A DNA stretch of 64,000 nucleotides from Phaeotremella fagi (GCA_001599715.1 BCHU01000005.1:1364001-1428000), one strand, 5' to 3'; positions 36,165-54,460 are shown, counted from the stretch's first letter. The notes: generated by a model not told the origin, from the sequence alone. Numbers and translations are program-made.

Positions 36165-37757
36165 TCAAGCTCCATCAGCACCTTCAGCATCACTCTCCTC
36201 GATCTAAGGTTTTCATTAGTCAAAAACAGATGAATAAGAAGGATTTCGACTTACATCACTTTCATTAGCTGTTTTAACTCTACTTGGATCTCTTGGTTTA
36301 GCTGGTTTAGCGCCTGAGACTGAAATTCTTCGAGCTGGGTTAGGAGGGAATAAAGCTGGTAAAGATGAGACATCTTTGGGTTTCTATAATAATGTATTAG
36401 GACGGTTATTGGAGAACGAGGAAGATAGGTGTACTTACAGCGACGAATCCTCCTTCTGTGCCTATAGCTGAGCTGAATACGATCTGGTGTCAATGTCCAA
36501 GTCTGATGTATAGAATGGAACGAAAACTCACTTCGCCCAATAGAACAAAGTTTGTGAAACCGATGGTCCAACTGCATCAAACTTCTTTAGTGGTGATACG
36601 AAACCATGAACTCGTCCTTCATCGAATTGACCGAATACCTAAAAGCTCTTTGAGTAAAAGTTCTAGGTGAGCAATTGAAATAACAACTTACCCATCGTTG
36701 CCAATCAGTCAATACCCAATATTTACATCCTAGTCTCTTGGAAGCACCCCATGTTCTTGACCAGTACCACGAAGCCTTGGATTTAGTTGAATATTGATAT
36801 GGCCCCTGATGACAACCAAAATTCAATAACAGAAATAGATGGACAAATGGAACTTGACTTACTGTGACCACGAATTCATCCCAATCGAAAGATGAGAAAG
36901 CTGCTGAGTTGATAGTTCGAACGATGAGCTTAACTTCATCAGAGCCTTGTTGTGTGAGATAGAATTCTCCAGAGCCTAATAAACATCATGATCAGTCTAC
37001 AAATACAGTTCTGATTTGAGACATCTTCACATACCCATTGGAGATTTGTTGAATTTCCATTGCCAGGCTTTGGTCTTTCCTCCATCAGCTGGTGCAACTG
37101 TGAATTCCTCGCCACCGTCCTATTCCTTTTATCAGAACTTGAACACAATGATCAATATGTTTCACGTACACTTTCGTAGCCGGCTGCATCAAGGGTTTTT
37201 GCAGACTTGCCGCCTCCCCCATTCTTCTCGTATTCGACAGCTGTGAGGACTGATGAAATGGCATCGAGAGGGACAGCAAGACCTGAATAATTGAATTAGT
37301 CAATTTCAAATGAGACGGTTGGCTTGGAATCTTGTTCGCTTGGGGTAGGGAGAAATTGACTTCAACACCACATAGCCAGACCATATCACAGTTCAGATAT
37401 TCTTCACTTACATTTCTGTAAATCAGCTGGTGATTTGATAACGTTCGGTAAGGAAGCAGCGGCTTGAACGAATTTTGGATATTTATGAGCAGGATGTGGG
37501 GTAACGGCTTCCTCAGGCAAGTTTTTGAAATCTACAAATACGATTCACAACAGTCAGTAGTTGCTTTCGATGTCAAACTTGAACCTACAATCGTTGACAC
37601 CTTGATCGAAATTATCGATAACTTGAACACCTTTCAAAGTACCTTCTGGCCATTCTTCTCTTGGACCGGTACCACCAGTACCGGGTGGATAGGCTTCTTT
37701 GAAGGCTGGGAGTGGGACTGAGAAATACGATTTGATATTGACAGGTGGTTGAGGCAT
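36165..37757 (-). CDS. Hypothetical protein, Trp-rich, basidiomycete type
   Basis: About ten exons start at 37757 (MPQPPVNIKSYFSVP) and end at the TGA at 36167-36165 after an acidic tail (IEESDAEGADGA) reached through a 51-nt intron. The N-terminal half contains AHKYPKFVQAAASLPNV and PLDAISSVLTAVEYEK; the middle is Trp-rich (TKAWQWKFNKSP, SWYWSRTWGASKRLGCKYW) and includes VLTDWQRWVFGQF, which recalls a motif of basidiomycete proteins of unknown role. No signal peptide or membrane segment is seen, and the tail is basic with Pro/Ser. A soluble intracellular protein is likely. I cannot assign a function. Confidence 0.65.
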
Positions 37758-37830
37758 GTTGTAAAATGTCTAATATAGAATATGAATGACAGTAGAAGTA
37801 AGAGTAAGAGTATATCCAACGTTCTTCTTC

Positions 37831-37840
37831 CTATATATAG
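37831..37840 (-). promoter_or_regulatory. Possible TATA box for the hypothetical gene
   Basis: The palindromic CTATATATAG lies about 75 bases upstream of the start codon at 37757, a plausible TATA position. Confidence 0.4.
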
Positions 37841-38453
37841 TTTACCACCGGCCACCACCAAGTATGTCACTCTCAATATGGAGACCCGCTCGCTTTCATA
37901 TGCGGGGTGATCGACATAGCCACGTGCCCAAATCCGAATAAGTCCGACCATTCCCCTGGTTGAAGCTGCATTCATGACGAGCGATTCATTCCGTCACCAA
38001 TGTGCGTGTACTAAGTTGAGGTATAGGTGGGAAAGTACGATATTGGCCGATTGTAGTGGCAGGATTGTTGTCACGTCTCCTTCAATAACCTTCTTCGAAG
38101 AGGATCTAGGCTTAAGGTAGGTCTGATTTTGGTATTCTGATGTTGAACCTTTACTGGGTGAGTGGTATGTGAACACGGACATACAACATGACGGTCTCAT
38201 TACCCATCTTACCAAGCAATTTAAATTGGCAGCAGCCTGTTCCCCAAATCGGTTCATGACGAGTTAGGAACACTGCAATGAACGGTCCTGCATATGCCAT
38301 ATCATAAAAAAAAAGAAAATAACAATGATAATGACAATTGAAAAAAAAGTCCCTAGCCTCCTTGTAAATTCAATATCCCATTTCCAGCACTCAACTTTTT
38401 TGTCGTATTTTGAAAAGTCAGAAAAGTCCAAAAGAATAAACCATTTCTTCGTC
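37841..38453. other. Intergenic region, no gene seen
   Basis: It holds the distal promoter of the hypothetical gene and the 3' flank of the first six-cysteine gene. Open frames on the minus strand here (for example 37994-38257 and 38264-38506) lack motifs and splice support. Confidence 0.4.
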
Positions 38454-39275
38454 TCATGCAAGAACAACATTACCTGAGACAGCTGTTTTGTCATTTCCGC
38501 AACCAACGCCTCCGTCGACTATAAAAATATAACCAGCAAGGGATGTACCAGGATTATATACACAGAATTGATTGAACGTGTTGAAATGACAAGCGATAAC
38601 GCTGTTGCTGACACTGCAAAGGGATTTAATAACACCGAGGGCGGAAATATCAGTTGCAGGGTTGAAATACAAATATGATCCACCTGGACTTGCATATTTA
38701 TCGGCATTTGCTGTATACAGTCTCGTCAGCTACCCTACCCAACACTACAATTCAACGACGGATGGAGGTGTTACTTACAGATATACTGATCGCTGCTGGC
38801 AACTAAAGCACATGAATTATCGAGATAGTATATATCGGCACCTGGTAGTGATCTTGTGACTAAACCGAGTCGAAGCCCAGAACCACCACTGGTGAAATAG
38901 TTGGTACCACCGTTATATTGGACCGAGATGACGAAATTTGTATTGCTTAACATCGTGCCGCAAAGTCTAGTTTGATGGTCAGCGATTTGATTCGGTGTTT
39001 CATCTGGGATCAGTCATTTCTTTCACTCACATCGGAGAGGTAGAAGTTCTTTTAGCTCCTGTTCGAGTTGCTCTACGAACCACATCATCCTTCTTCGCTT
39101 GACGATTTGCAATTGTCGGTTCACGATGGATTTGAGTGTCGGATACAGTCTCTAATTCGATTTGTTCTGGATGAGGAGGTCTGAGCCTTCGAATGGAGGT
39201 GCCTTCTTTTTGACTAGCAGCACCAGCTACACATAGAGCTGCAACAGAGACGACAGTGAATAAAGTGAAACGCAT
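38454..39275 (-). CDS. Secreted six-cysteine protein, paralog A
   Basis: Three exons start with a signal peptide (MRFTLFTVVSVAALCVAGAAS). A pro-region containing GTSIRRLR and NRQAKKDDVVRRATRTGAKR follows, its basic pairs resembling Kex2 sites. The mature part begins about at CGTMLSNTNFVI and has six Cys, with shared features SCALVAS and PATDISALGVIKSLCSV, ending in VSGNVVLA. The second intron splits the codon before SNADKY. It is a clear tandem paralog of the gene at 40097-40845, with the same intron positions and cysteine spacing. I recognise no family; a small secreted effector- or wall-type protein is inference. Confidence 0.72.
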
Positions 39276-39559
39276 GTCACAGAATGAACTATTGAAATCT
39301 CGGTGGTAAGAAGATCACTGTTGTTGGCGATCATGTGAAGATGAATAACCTTTTCTACATCATTACAGCACCACTGTCCCCTTCTCTCACAGTACCCAAG
39401 CAACGGTACATATTTGCTGTTAAGGGCAGCAACCACCAGTCTAGATTGTTTCTTACCAAAGCTACGGTATACAACTGTCGAATCTCCGATAGGCACAAGA
39501 GGTACAATCAATCTATATTGAACAAGTAACGGCATTGACGGCATGTTGAATTTGATTAG

Positions 39560-39811
39560 AAGAGAGCTCAAGCTCAAGCTTCAGCTCGCGAGCTTATTCA
39601 AGATATTAGAGAAAATCTCTCCAAGTATCCCTTTACGCCCTTCGACTTTTATATCGCCCTTTTTGGTGTAAGCGGCAACGACATTGTTCAGGAGAAAATC
39701 ATGTTAAGTACAGTACTTAAACGTACTCTCTCATCTACAGCGGATCCAGATGAAAAACCGGTCATGACTTTCGTCAATGTCGGTGCGGAAGAACTAGTCA
39801 ATATTGCGTAG
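39560..39811 (+). CDS. Candidate coding exon without ATG, between the paralogs
   Basis: A TTTGATTAG acceptor at 39559 is followed by 83 open codons to a TAG. The translation has balanced composition and looks like real protein (RELIQDIRENLSKYPFTPFD, then VMTFVNVGAEELVNI). A possible upstream exon starts at an ATG at 39335 and uses a GTATAC donor, but that would begin only 60 bases from the divergent paralog A. It could be the last exon of a small gene or a gene relic. No family recognised. Confidence 0.35.
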   Translation, partial: KRAQAQASARELIQDIRENLSKYPFTPFDFYIALFGVSGNDIVQEKIMLSTVLKRTLSSTADPDEKPVMTFVNVGAEELVNIA

Positions 39812-40096
39812 AGAGTTTATGGGATGCGAAGGGACTGAGAAGCGTAAATGTACAAAGGCTTTTTTATACCTGAACTTCAATCTCGACGAACAACTACATT
39901 TTACAATGTGCACGAATCTACATTCATCGATTAAATCATGCACTCGCACTACTAATTCACCATGTAACGCTGCACAAATCAAAGATAGTGTAATACACAT
40001 ACAGTAACAATAAAATACCAAAAAGTAATGTCCCAAAACCAAACTACCCACTCAGTACGCATCTAACAAAATCAGCAACCAACCAACAGAGCCCTA

Positions 40097-40845
40097 TCAT
40101 TGAACTGTAATAGTAGCAGTAAGAGTGACACCACCAAGAGGACAACCTCCAGAATATGAAGAAACGTAACCGTTGTCACCGCAGAAAATGTTTTGATTGT
40201 TGAAAGAACAAGTTAAAACGTTGTTACTAGCGACGTTACATGAAGATACCACCAAACCGCTAGTGCTGATATCAGAAGCGCTATCTAGGACAACGTATGA
40301 ATTGCTATTCACAGCAGCTGGATTTGAACAAGTTATTAGTATATGTCGATAAAAGAGTTTTTGATTTTTACTTACCGATATTTGAATCTTTATTAGCGAC
40401 CAATGCACAGGATGTATCGAGATGATAGACATCAGCATTTGCTAAAGTTGAATCTAGGCCGATATCTCGATCTCCAGTCGAAGAATACGAATCAAAGTAG
40501 TGGGTACTACCCAAATAAGGAGCTGAAACGATGAAATTCACACCAGACGATATCGAACCGCACATCCTAAATGGTCAAGTAAATTATTTATCTTTAAGCA
40601 GTAACGTGAGGAAATCATCAAATACAGATCATGTAGACTTACACTGGAGAAGTTGTAGCACGTTTAGAACCAGTTCGGGTTGATCTACGAACGACATCTT
40701 CTCTTTTGGCTTGACGATTCGATAAGATATTTCCAATCGGTTCAGATTGAGATGATCTTAGTCGTCGAATCGAAGTTTCTTCCTCGATAGGACTGGCGAT
40801 GCACAAAGCTATCAAAGTTATGATTGAAATCAGAAAACTCTTCAT
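40097..40845 (-). CDS. Secreted six-cysteine protein, paralog B
   Basis: Signal peptide MKSFLISIITLIALCIASP, then a pro-region with ETSIRRLRSSQ and NRQAKREDVVRRSTRTGSKR, nearly matching paralog A. The mature part has six Cys (MCGSI, SCALVAN, SSCNVA, LTCSF, IFCGD, GGCPL) and ends in TLTATITVQ. Two phase-conserved introns lie after TSPV and within the codon before AVNSNS, as in paralog A. The 40845 start is the first ATG of the signal peptide. The pro-region is better conserved than much of the mature part, which suggests selection on processing or fast change of the mature protein. Confidence 0.74.
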
Positions 40846-41273
40846 ACTTTCGATTTGAAAGATGAAATGTATAGTGAAGCCTTGAATTCCTCGAGGTGAA
40901 TTATGTTTGGATCTGTTTTTGTCCACCCCAAATCACGGCTCCTTATGAGTTGCATCAAATTGAAAGAGGACCTTCGTCAGGAACCAAGCCAAAAAAGCTA
41001 TTCTTGGATCTCTCCGATGTTTACCATCTCGTTGTTTCCGCCTTGACGCCAGCAAGGGTCAACTTTTCCTAATTGAAACTTTTCTTGGAAGCTTCGGATG
41101 TAGGGCCACAACTGGGGGATTGGTTCTTCAGGCACTTGCCGCTGGTTGAACCGAGCAAGCAAATCCTGGCGGCATAGAAAGCGCAAGTGCTATCTATTCA
41201 GAAGCAATTCAAATCAAATACATGGACGATACCATTGGCAAGATATTACAATATTCGACAAACGGCTCCTGTT
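40846..41273. other. Intergenic region between two minus-strand genes
   Basis: It contains the promoter of paralog B and the 3' flank of the nitronate monooxygenase gene. Frames here have no motif. Confidence 0.4.
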
Positions 41274-42821
<1,548 letters not shown>

Positions 42822-43082
42822 CTTGGAGGGGCTAAGTGTTTGTTCAAAGATTTATGGCTTGATAGTAAGATGGATGGAAGAAGTGAAGTGAAAAAGAAAT
42901 CACCCTTACAACGAGGCAAATGGCTTTAAACCATCGAACGGTAATCACTTAACCGGCGGTGTCATCCAAGTAAGCTACAATGTGGTAACAATTACAGCAT
43001 ACATATATCGAATGTAGCTTCTTGTATGAACAAAGAACCATCCCCAATACAACATGAAAATAATTAATGTTACAACTCTATC

Positions 43083-48518
<5,436 letters not shown>

Positions 48519-49060
48519 TTTGAGAATGGATGTCGCTGGACTGATCCAGGAAGTGAAGTCGAATGAGGCTACTGTTTCGGTGAGAATGAATGGAATAATA
48601 GACTCCTCTCCCCTGGATGAGCTGATGTGAACTGTTTATTATATGCTCTGTATAGTAATGAGATGGACAGGAAGAAGATGATAAGATGGAAGATAAAAGT
48701 CAAAGTCAAAGTTCATTCTGAAGCTATCCCAATATCACCAATTGTGAGTCGGCGGCGATCGCTCTTTATTCTCACCACGTGGAAACAAGTTTAAAAGTGG
48801 CACCACCATACTCGTAGAAGTAGTGGCGACAAAGTACTGCTGCCAATGTGTTGATGGAATCCCTTTCATTCTATTCCATTGAATGCGTCCATTGAGACAC
48901 TGCCCTTGCAACACTCTGTTAAGACTCGAAACGCAAACCAAAAGATTTGTTATATATATATCATAACCAATAACTCTGTATTATTGAATTTTTTACATCA
49001 TTGCAAGATAATAATTGTTTTGACAGTTTAATCTATACCCTAAAAGCAGAAAAAATTCTG
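48519..49060. promoter_or_regulatory. Divergent intergenic region with a TA tract
   Basis: The region separates the fusion gene from the first of the small genes. A (TA)5 run at 48951-48960 lies about 100 bases before the + start at 49061 and may act as a TATA element for it. Nothing else stands out. Confidence 0.35.
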
Positions 49061-49709
49061 ATGTCTCCATCTTCTCATTCAGGCTCCTCTGACTGTCATA
49101 GTCACTCCGAATCTGACTCCGACCCTATCACCCACTCCGAGTATGAAAGTTCATATCCTCCTACAAGTGGAAGTGACTCTGATATTCGTAAGTCCTCTTT
49201 ATCAATCTTGTCGATGCAGTCTTAATTAAGTTATAGCTACCGAAAGATCCGACGCATATACAGCCAAACACTCCTCAGTCTCTTCCTATGCAGCAAAAAG
49301 TTCACAAAAATCCAGTTCAGTTCCGACTAGTGGTGGTGAAAGTGAAGAGAGTGATGAAAGTGATCCCAGTGAAGAAAACGAGCACGAGTGTGAGTCCTAT
49401 ATTATTTTCGATTCGCTGTTATCCGTACTGAATGATTTAGCCCATACTTCAGACAATTCGTTGTTCGAATCAGACTATCTAAGTGTCCCTACTGACTCCC
49501 TATGTCACAAATGGAGCTCAATAAAATCAGGACTCCGCAAGATGAGGCAATCACTTACACCATCTTGCTTCTCTAACGCCGAGCGCGATCACAGAAAAAG
49601 TCGTCCCTCATTCACACTAGAAAAGAGTTCAAAATACTTTTTTGCGGATCCCAATAGTTCGTTTACTTTAGATACAAAACCATTATATCACTTTAGTTCG
49701 GACCCCTAA
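49061..49709 (+). CDS. Ser-rich acidic hypothetical protein
   Basis: Three exons: the first encodes a Ser/Asp/His-rich start (MSPSSHSGSSDCHSHSESD), the second begins with PTERSDAYTAKHSS and ends in an acidic ESEESDESDPSEENEHE stretch, and the third ends in PLYHFSSDP. Introns end at ATAG and TTTAG and keep the frame. No domain, signal peptide or membrane segment is visible. The composition fits a disordered regulatory protein. It heads a run of short, fast-evolving genes in the same orientation. Confidence 0.5.
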
Positions 49710-50165
49710 GATTATCTTCAAGTTTCGGTGTGGTATTTTGATATTGACTCCCAATGACTTGTGTGATGTGTGTGTAGATTGCGCTATGCAGTTTTTACAG
49801 AGGTGGAAGCAACCGTATTTGACTGGACCTGTTGATTTATTTGAAGATAGATGATAACATACTTTGTTACAGTGATGATAGTCGTTGGTCGTTCCACAAC
49901 GTGGCAATATTTCAGAGAAATGAAAGGAGGATATACAGTACGCCTTCCATAATACTTGCAATTGCTACATCAATGACACACGAGGCATCGCTGCTCGTAA
50001 AAAACACACAAAGGGAAGACACGCTGATGAAGAAGGCGCACAATATATTTGAATGGTTTCTCGTAGATATTCCTGCTACTAGTCTGATAAAAGCCAATAT
50101 AAAAAAACTCGCAACCAAAAGACGTTCCACTCGACATTCCTCTTCAGCTCAAAAAGTAGTTTGGC
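49710..50165. other. Intergenic region between small genes
   Basis: A 126-codon open frame (49832-50212) covers most of it but runs in another frame into the next gene's start and shows no motif. I do not call it a gene. Confidence 0.35.
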
Positions 50166-51001
50166 ATGTCAGAACCAATCCGACTATTCGAGAATCACCC
50201 TCATCTGCGTGAGCTTCTTACTCGTCATCCTCATTGTAAGTGACCCTTCATGTAGAATTTGAGTTCAGAATTGCCACTCACCAATTGATAGGGGAACATT
50301 TCGTTCGGCGCCTCACAGGTTCTGAAAGTACTCATCAGACTGGAAGTCCATCAGAGCTCCCCAACACTTCAGTCGACAACACAAGTTCAGAAATCCCCAC
50401 TACTACTCAAGACATCATACCTCCAGAAATCACCACTCCTACCCAAGACACCATACCTCCCAACCCACCAGATTACGACGAAGTACCGCCCTTGGAGGCT
50501 TCAGTCAACGAATCAAATTCACAGACCGACGAGCCTACTCCGTCAACCTCACAAACCGACCAATCGACCGATTATGAAGATCTCAATAACATGATTCTCG
50601 AGGCCCAGCTTCAAAGAGCTGCTACTCTCCCACCATCATACACAGACCTAGCTGCAAACTACGTCACGAACAGAGTACCAAGAGACCATGTTAGTGGTCA
50701 ACACAGTACCGACCCCGAGCATCCCCTACTCACCGACGAGTTTAATGGTGAAGTAGTGCCAGGATTCTTCAGTGGTCAATACAGTAGCTATCTTAACCTT
50801 ATAGAAGATGAGGTACTATCAGGTGTTTTAGGACTAGGATACCAACGTACACCAAACGATGACAGTCTCTCAAATATTTCTAGTCCTAGAATAAGGTTTG
50901 ATCGCACTGATGACGGTTTCTTGTTAGCGATGATTGATCTTCTTACCAGATTACAGGATGGAGAACGGGAGGGGTTTGAGGATGGTGATGAATCGGATTA
51001 G
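50166..51001 (+). CDS. PPxY-motif acidic protein, paralog 1
   Basis: Two exons (50166-50235 and 50292-51001) give 259 residues starting MSEPIRLFENHPHLRELL. A short N-terminal motif (RELLTRHPHWEHF) is shared with the next gene. Then come Thr/Pro/Ser-rich repeats (IPPEITTPTQDTIPP), a PPDYDEVPPLE motif and LPPSYTDLA, both PPxY sequences that can bind WW domains such as those of Rsp5/Nedd4 ubiquitin ligases. The C-terminus is acidic. No membrane segment is seen. A role as a ubiquitin-ligase adaptor is inference from the PY motifs. It and paralog 2 share intron position and motif order. Confidence 0.62.
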
Positions 51002-51441
51002 ACAGCTTCCCAGATATATGTACAGTAGTATTAGCAAATGAGGTATAATGTATGCATCATACAGTGTTTCCTTACAGTCATACAGTATATCTAATGTATT
51101 GGAGAGATGATAGACCCAATCGAATTATTTGCATTTTTAATACACAATTACTGTACTGTACCGTAGTTGGAGATTACCACTAATTTTAGACAACATCAAC
51201 TTTTTGAAGGTGATTCTCCAAAACCGACATTGAAAATAAAATTGAGCTATGCACAGCTTCTCAAAATATGTTCACTTAGCATGAAAGGATGAAAAGAAGA
51301 CCCAAGAAATTATTGTCATCCGATTCAGATGTAATACTCGAGAAGATTCTCCTCGCCTTCTTATTGCTTTGAATATGAGTCAGGTCTTGTCTATCATTAT
51401 CTGATATTCCCCACATTTCTACGCCTCACAGAATACAGATT
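51002..51441. other. Intergenic region between the PPxY paralogs
   Basis: A/T-rich, with no open frame of note. It holds the 3' end of paralog 1 and the promoter of paralog 2. Confidence 0.4.
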
Positions 51442-52410
51442 ATGTCTCATAATTCCCATTCTGATCATCCTCATCACCATCACCGGATACGTGAATTCTT
51501 GCAACACCATCCGAGATGTAAGTAACTGCTATAGACTAAACTTCTGTGATTTGCCACGACTACGGTAGTTTGAGTAGCAAATTACAGTACTCATACAATA
51601 TTCTGACAATACTCTAGTGGAACATTTTCTCGAGGGTATGAGGGGTTCCGACGATGATTCTGATCATGTAAGTGTAACGACGCAGCTGTTAGACTGAATG
51701 TCAGAGTTCCCAAGGATCACCTAGAGCTCAAAGTTCTCAAATCACACCGAACCAAGGTAAGGATTATTCCCTTTGTTTTGAGTTTGCATGACATTTGCAC
51801 TGACAATAACTTTATCAAAGACACATTAGGTACTAGTATCACCACCATCGAAAGTCGACCGACAGAAAAGATACAACAAAGTACAAGAACACCACAGATC
51901 TCGGAAAGACCAGAACGTCCCCCAGAATACGATTCGGTACCACCGTTAGACCTTCAACCCAGTAATCTATCAAGTTCACGTGCGGCAGAACTCAGAGCTA
52001 TCCTTGAGGCAGACGATGAACCAAGAGATTTGAGCAGGGCAGATACTCTACTACCTCATTATTCAGTTTCTGATCCTCATCGGGTACCAAGTTATCATCC
52101 TTCACAAAACACGGATCTTCAAAGAAGAAGCAACTCTCAAAACCATAGGGAGCGTCAAGGGCGAACAAGCTCTGAACGAGGTATTCAAATCAGAGAAGAA
52201 AATGGAAGTACGATTTACACTTACACTGTGTACGACCCCGATCGGAACGAGGAGGAAGAGTTGATGGAATCGCAGAGGTTTCGTGGAATTCGATTTGATT
52301 GGTTAGAAACCCGTGAACTTTCAAATGGAGAAACGAGGATCACTGTAGGTACGAATAATACCCAAGGTAGTCTTAGGGAGATGGACTCCTGGTCGGATGA
52401 CGAGGATTAG
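51442..52410 (+). CDS. PPxY-motif acidic protein, paralog 2
   Basis: Four exons (51442-51517, 51618-51667, 51705-51756, 51821-52410) give 255 residues. The start is His-rich (MSHNSHSDHPHHHHRIREFL), followed by QQHPRLEHFLEGM, the counterpart of paralog 1's RHPHWEHF. The body has RPPEYDSVPPLD, then SRADTLLPHYS, matching paralog 1's PPDYDEVPPLE and RAATLPPSY in order and spacing. The C-terminal part (IQIREENGSTIYTYTVYD and a WLETRELSNGETRITV hairpin) is unlike paralog 1 and ends in an acidic tail. One PPxY motif (PPEY) is kept; the second is LPHY. Duplication followed by divergence is clear; function is not. Confidence 0.62.
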
Positions 52411-52653
52411 TCAGCTTTGAGGGGGATAGGAAGAAGGCGAGGTTTTGGTTGTACAGCTCTCTCTGATTCAGAATTCAATCATGAACCCTTGATTCGCAGA
52501 AATTGCATCTCTGAGTATAGAACTTGAAGCATGAGGAATCATCAATAAAGATACCAAGACTTCAGTTTCAACTCCGCCACCAATGACCTAATTCAATCTC
52601 CTCCCTCCCCTCCCGATATCCCCTCAAAGGACGACCTCAATGATACGTGTGTC
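52411..52653. other. Short intergenic region
   Basis: It contains a Pro/Ser-coding open frame just before 52654 that may be an upstream exon of the next gene, but I find no start codon for it. Confidence 0.3.
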
Positions 52654-53061
52654 ATGTATCTTAAGGGTCAAAAATTCAATGGCAATTACAGTAATGACGA
52701 AGGGAATTTACCAAAATCGATTTGTATAACAGTACTTGTACACCAATTTTCAATCGAAATGAGTAACGATTCAGTAAGATCCTCCATCCCCATTCGAACA
52801 GCCTATGTTCAAGGTAAGTTTCTATTCTTATGTCTTCTCTAATCTAGTCATATAACATTGATACACTACAACTCAGGATCGTGTTTCACGGTTTATCGAG
52901 ATCATGTTGAGATCACTTCACTCCCTGAAACTGTCTTATCTATGTTCACTGAATTTACTAAAAATCTTTTGAGTAGGAAGAAGGGCTCTTCTTCAAAGTC
53001 TCCTTCTCTAGCTGCAGATGGGGATACGAATGAAGATGGTAATAGCGTCACAGACGGTTGA
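52654..53061 (+). CDS. Small hypothetical protein, possibly BTB-like
   Basis: Two exons are joined by a GTAAGT intron that ends in CTCAG and keeps the frame. The stretch IRTAYVQGSCFTVYRDHVEITSLPE (split here by the intron) has the pattern of a BTB/POZ start, in which a hydrophobic strand is followed by an F-x-V-x-R element, but the remaining BTB helices are not seen. The product is about 115 residues and ends in a basic Ser/Lys stretch and an acidic tail. The start could be 52759 (MSNDSVRSS) instead. It may be a truncated or decayed gene. Confidence 0.35.
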
Positions 53062-53502
53062 TCTCGCTTTGTGGGGGAAATGTTTGATTAAGTGGGATTT
53101 GGTTGACAGAACAGTAAAGAAACTTGGTACTGTATTTACATGCAATGGACTATGGCTACAAATACTTTTCAAACTGAAAGCAATACTATCTAATACACGG
53201 CAATCATCCACTACTCTCGACCCCTCTTGTGATCAATCTTGACGTTACTGTATGTATGTCTGTTGTTTGTTTTGTTGTAGGTTTATGGTTACGAATTGTT
53301 AAGGAAAAAGGGGGATTGTGTGCGTTGATGATTCGACTGAATCACTTCTTGATCTCGTCAGGTGAACTGACAAGACCTGAGGGGATACTGAATGATTTAG
53401 GTAAACTACTGACGATGCTTCCATCACTAAAGGAGATGTGGTCAGTAAACAAAATTTAATGATGGATGGATGTACTGGTAACATGGGACATAGAGACTTG
53501 AC
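53062..53502. other. Region with unassigned open frames
   Basis: Two + frames (to 53242 and 53229-53459) are open but show no motif, and I could not link either to the preceding gene by a consistent splice. It may hold remnants of the rest of that gene. Confidence 0.3.
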
Positions 53503-53810
53503 TTACTCAGTAGAAACGCTACCCCGTCTAAACATAGTTTTAGTCCACTGATACAATCCCTGCGAATAACGTTTTTTAGAGTCCATCAATTCCTGCTCAG
53601 TCATTTCTATTCAAGGGAAGTATTAGTATAACGTCTTTCTACTAGACTTCGGAGGGTAAAATGGGACTTACCACTAGAGAAATGATTTTGATAAGCTAGA
53701 TTCTCATCTGTCAATTTTGGTAATGACCCAGCATCAGTTCCGTTAGGGATGGTCGTCTGACCATTTGATTTGTAATCTGATTGAGATTGTGTTGGTTGCA
53801 TTGTTTTCAT
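53503..53810 (-). CDS. Small hypothetical protein of 80 residues
   Basis: Two exons (53810-53672 and 53606-53503) give 80 residues. The first exon is Thr/Ser/Gln-rich (MKTMQPTQSQSDYKSNGQT), and the second is helical and basic (MTEQELMDSKKRYSQGLYQW, then a KTMFRRG element) and ends at TAA. The intron has good GTAAGT and AATAG ends. The single Trp and the Arg-rich end recall small adaptor-like proteins, but I recognise no family. Confidence 0.45.
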
Positions 53811-54460
53811 GATGAATAGTTAAGATGATAGTTGTTTGATGAAGATGGTTGTAAATCAAGTACAATAGATATTCTTTTTCTCGTCCTTTATCAACAATAT
53901 GCTGGTCAGTAGTCAGTGGAGCAAGGTGCCAAAGATGGTCAGTGAATAGTAAAACACTAAAAATCAAAATGACACTTGTGCCACAGTGCCGTCATAGACT
54001 CATAAAAGAGGTTAGTCACCATTACCACTTCAGGTCAAACGAGAGTGGGAATCGTGGGAGCAAAGTAAGTTACTTAAGTATTCAAAAAAGTTTACTTAGC
54101 ATACGGTAACTTCACTGAACTTAATTCCATTCCAGTAAAATGGACCATAAGGGAAAATCCCTATTCATTAACGCGCTAGTTGATTCCTGGAACCAAATCG
54201 TTAGGTTTAGCTCAATAAACCGCTCCACCTCAACGTCATCCCTGTCATGAGATCTACCCCATTTCATCGTAACCTGAACCATTATACGGATGCTATGCAA
54301 GTATTTTCTCAAAGCTCGTACGCAGTAGTTTACGCGAATCCAAACTGTATGACGAGCTGTAATATAAGTTAAGCTTAAGGATCCAAAAATTCAATTATTA
54401 TACATCATAGACCGATGTCATGGGTCGTACAACACAACCCCAAACCCCATCCCCCCCAAA
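53811..54460. other. Intergenic region, no gene seen
   Basis: About 650 bases between the promoter of the small gene and the 3' end of the transcription factor gene. Frames on either strand are short and lack motifs. Confidence 0.4.

Noticed and set aside
36002..36223. A 73-codon minus frame at the end of the Trp-rich hypothetical gene
   Set aside because: It is read-through beyond the last splice site in another frame; the spliced frame ends at 36165.
49832..50212. A 126-codon + frame before the first PPxY gene
   Set aside because: It overlaps the start of the PPxY gene in another frame, has no clear ATG start and no motif.
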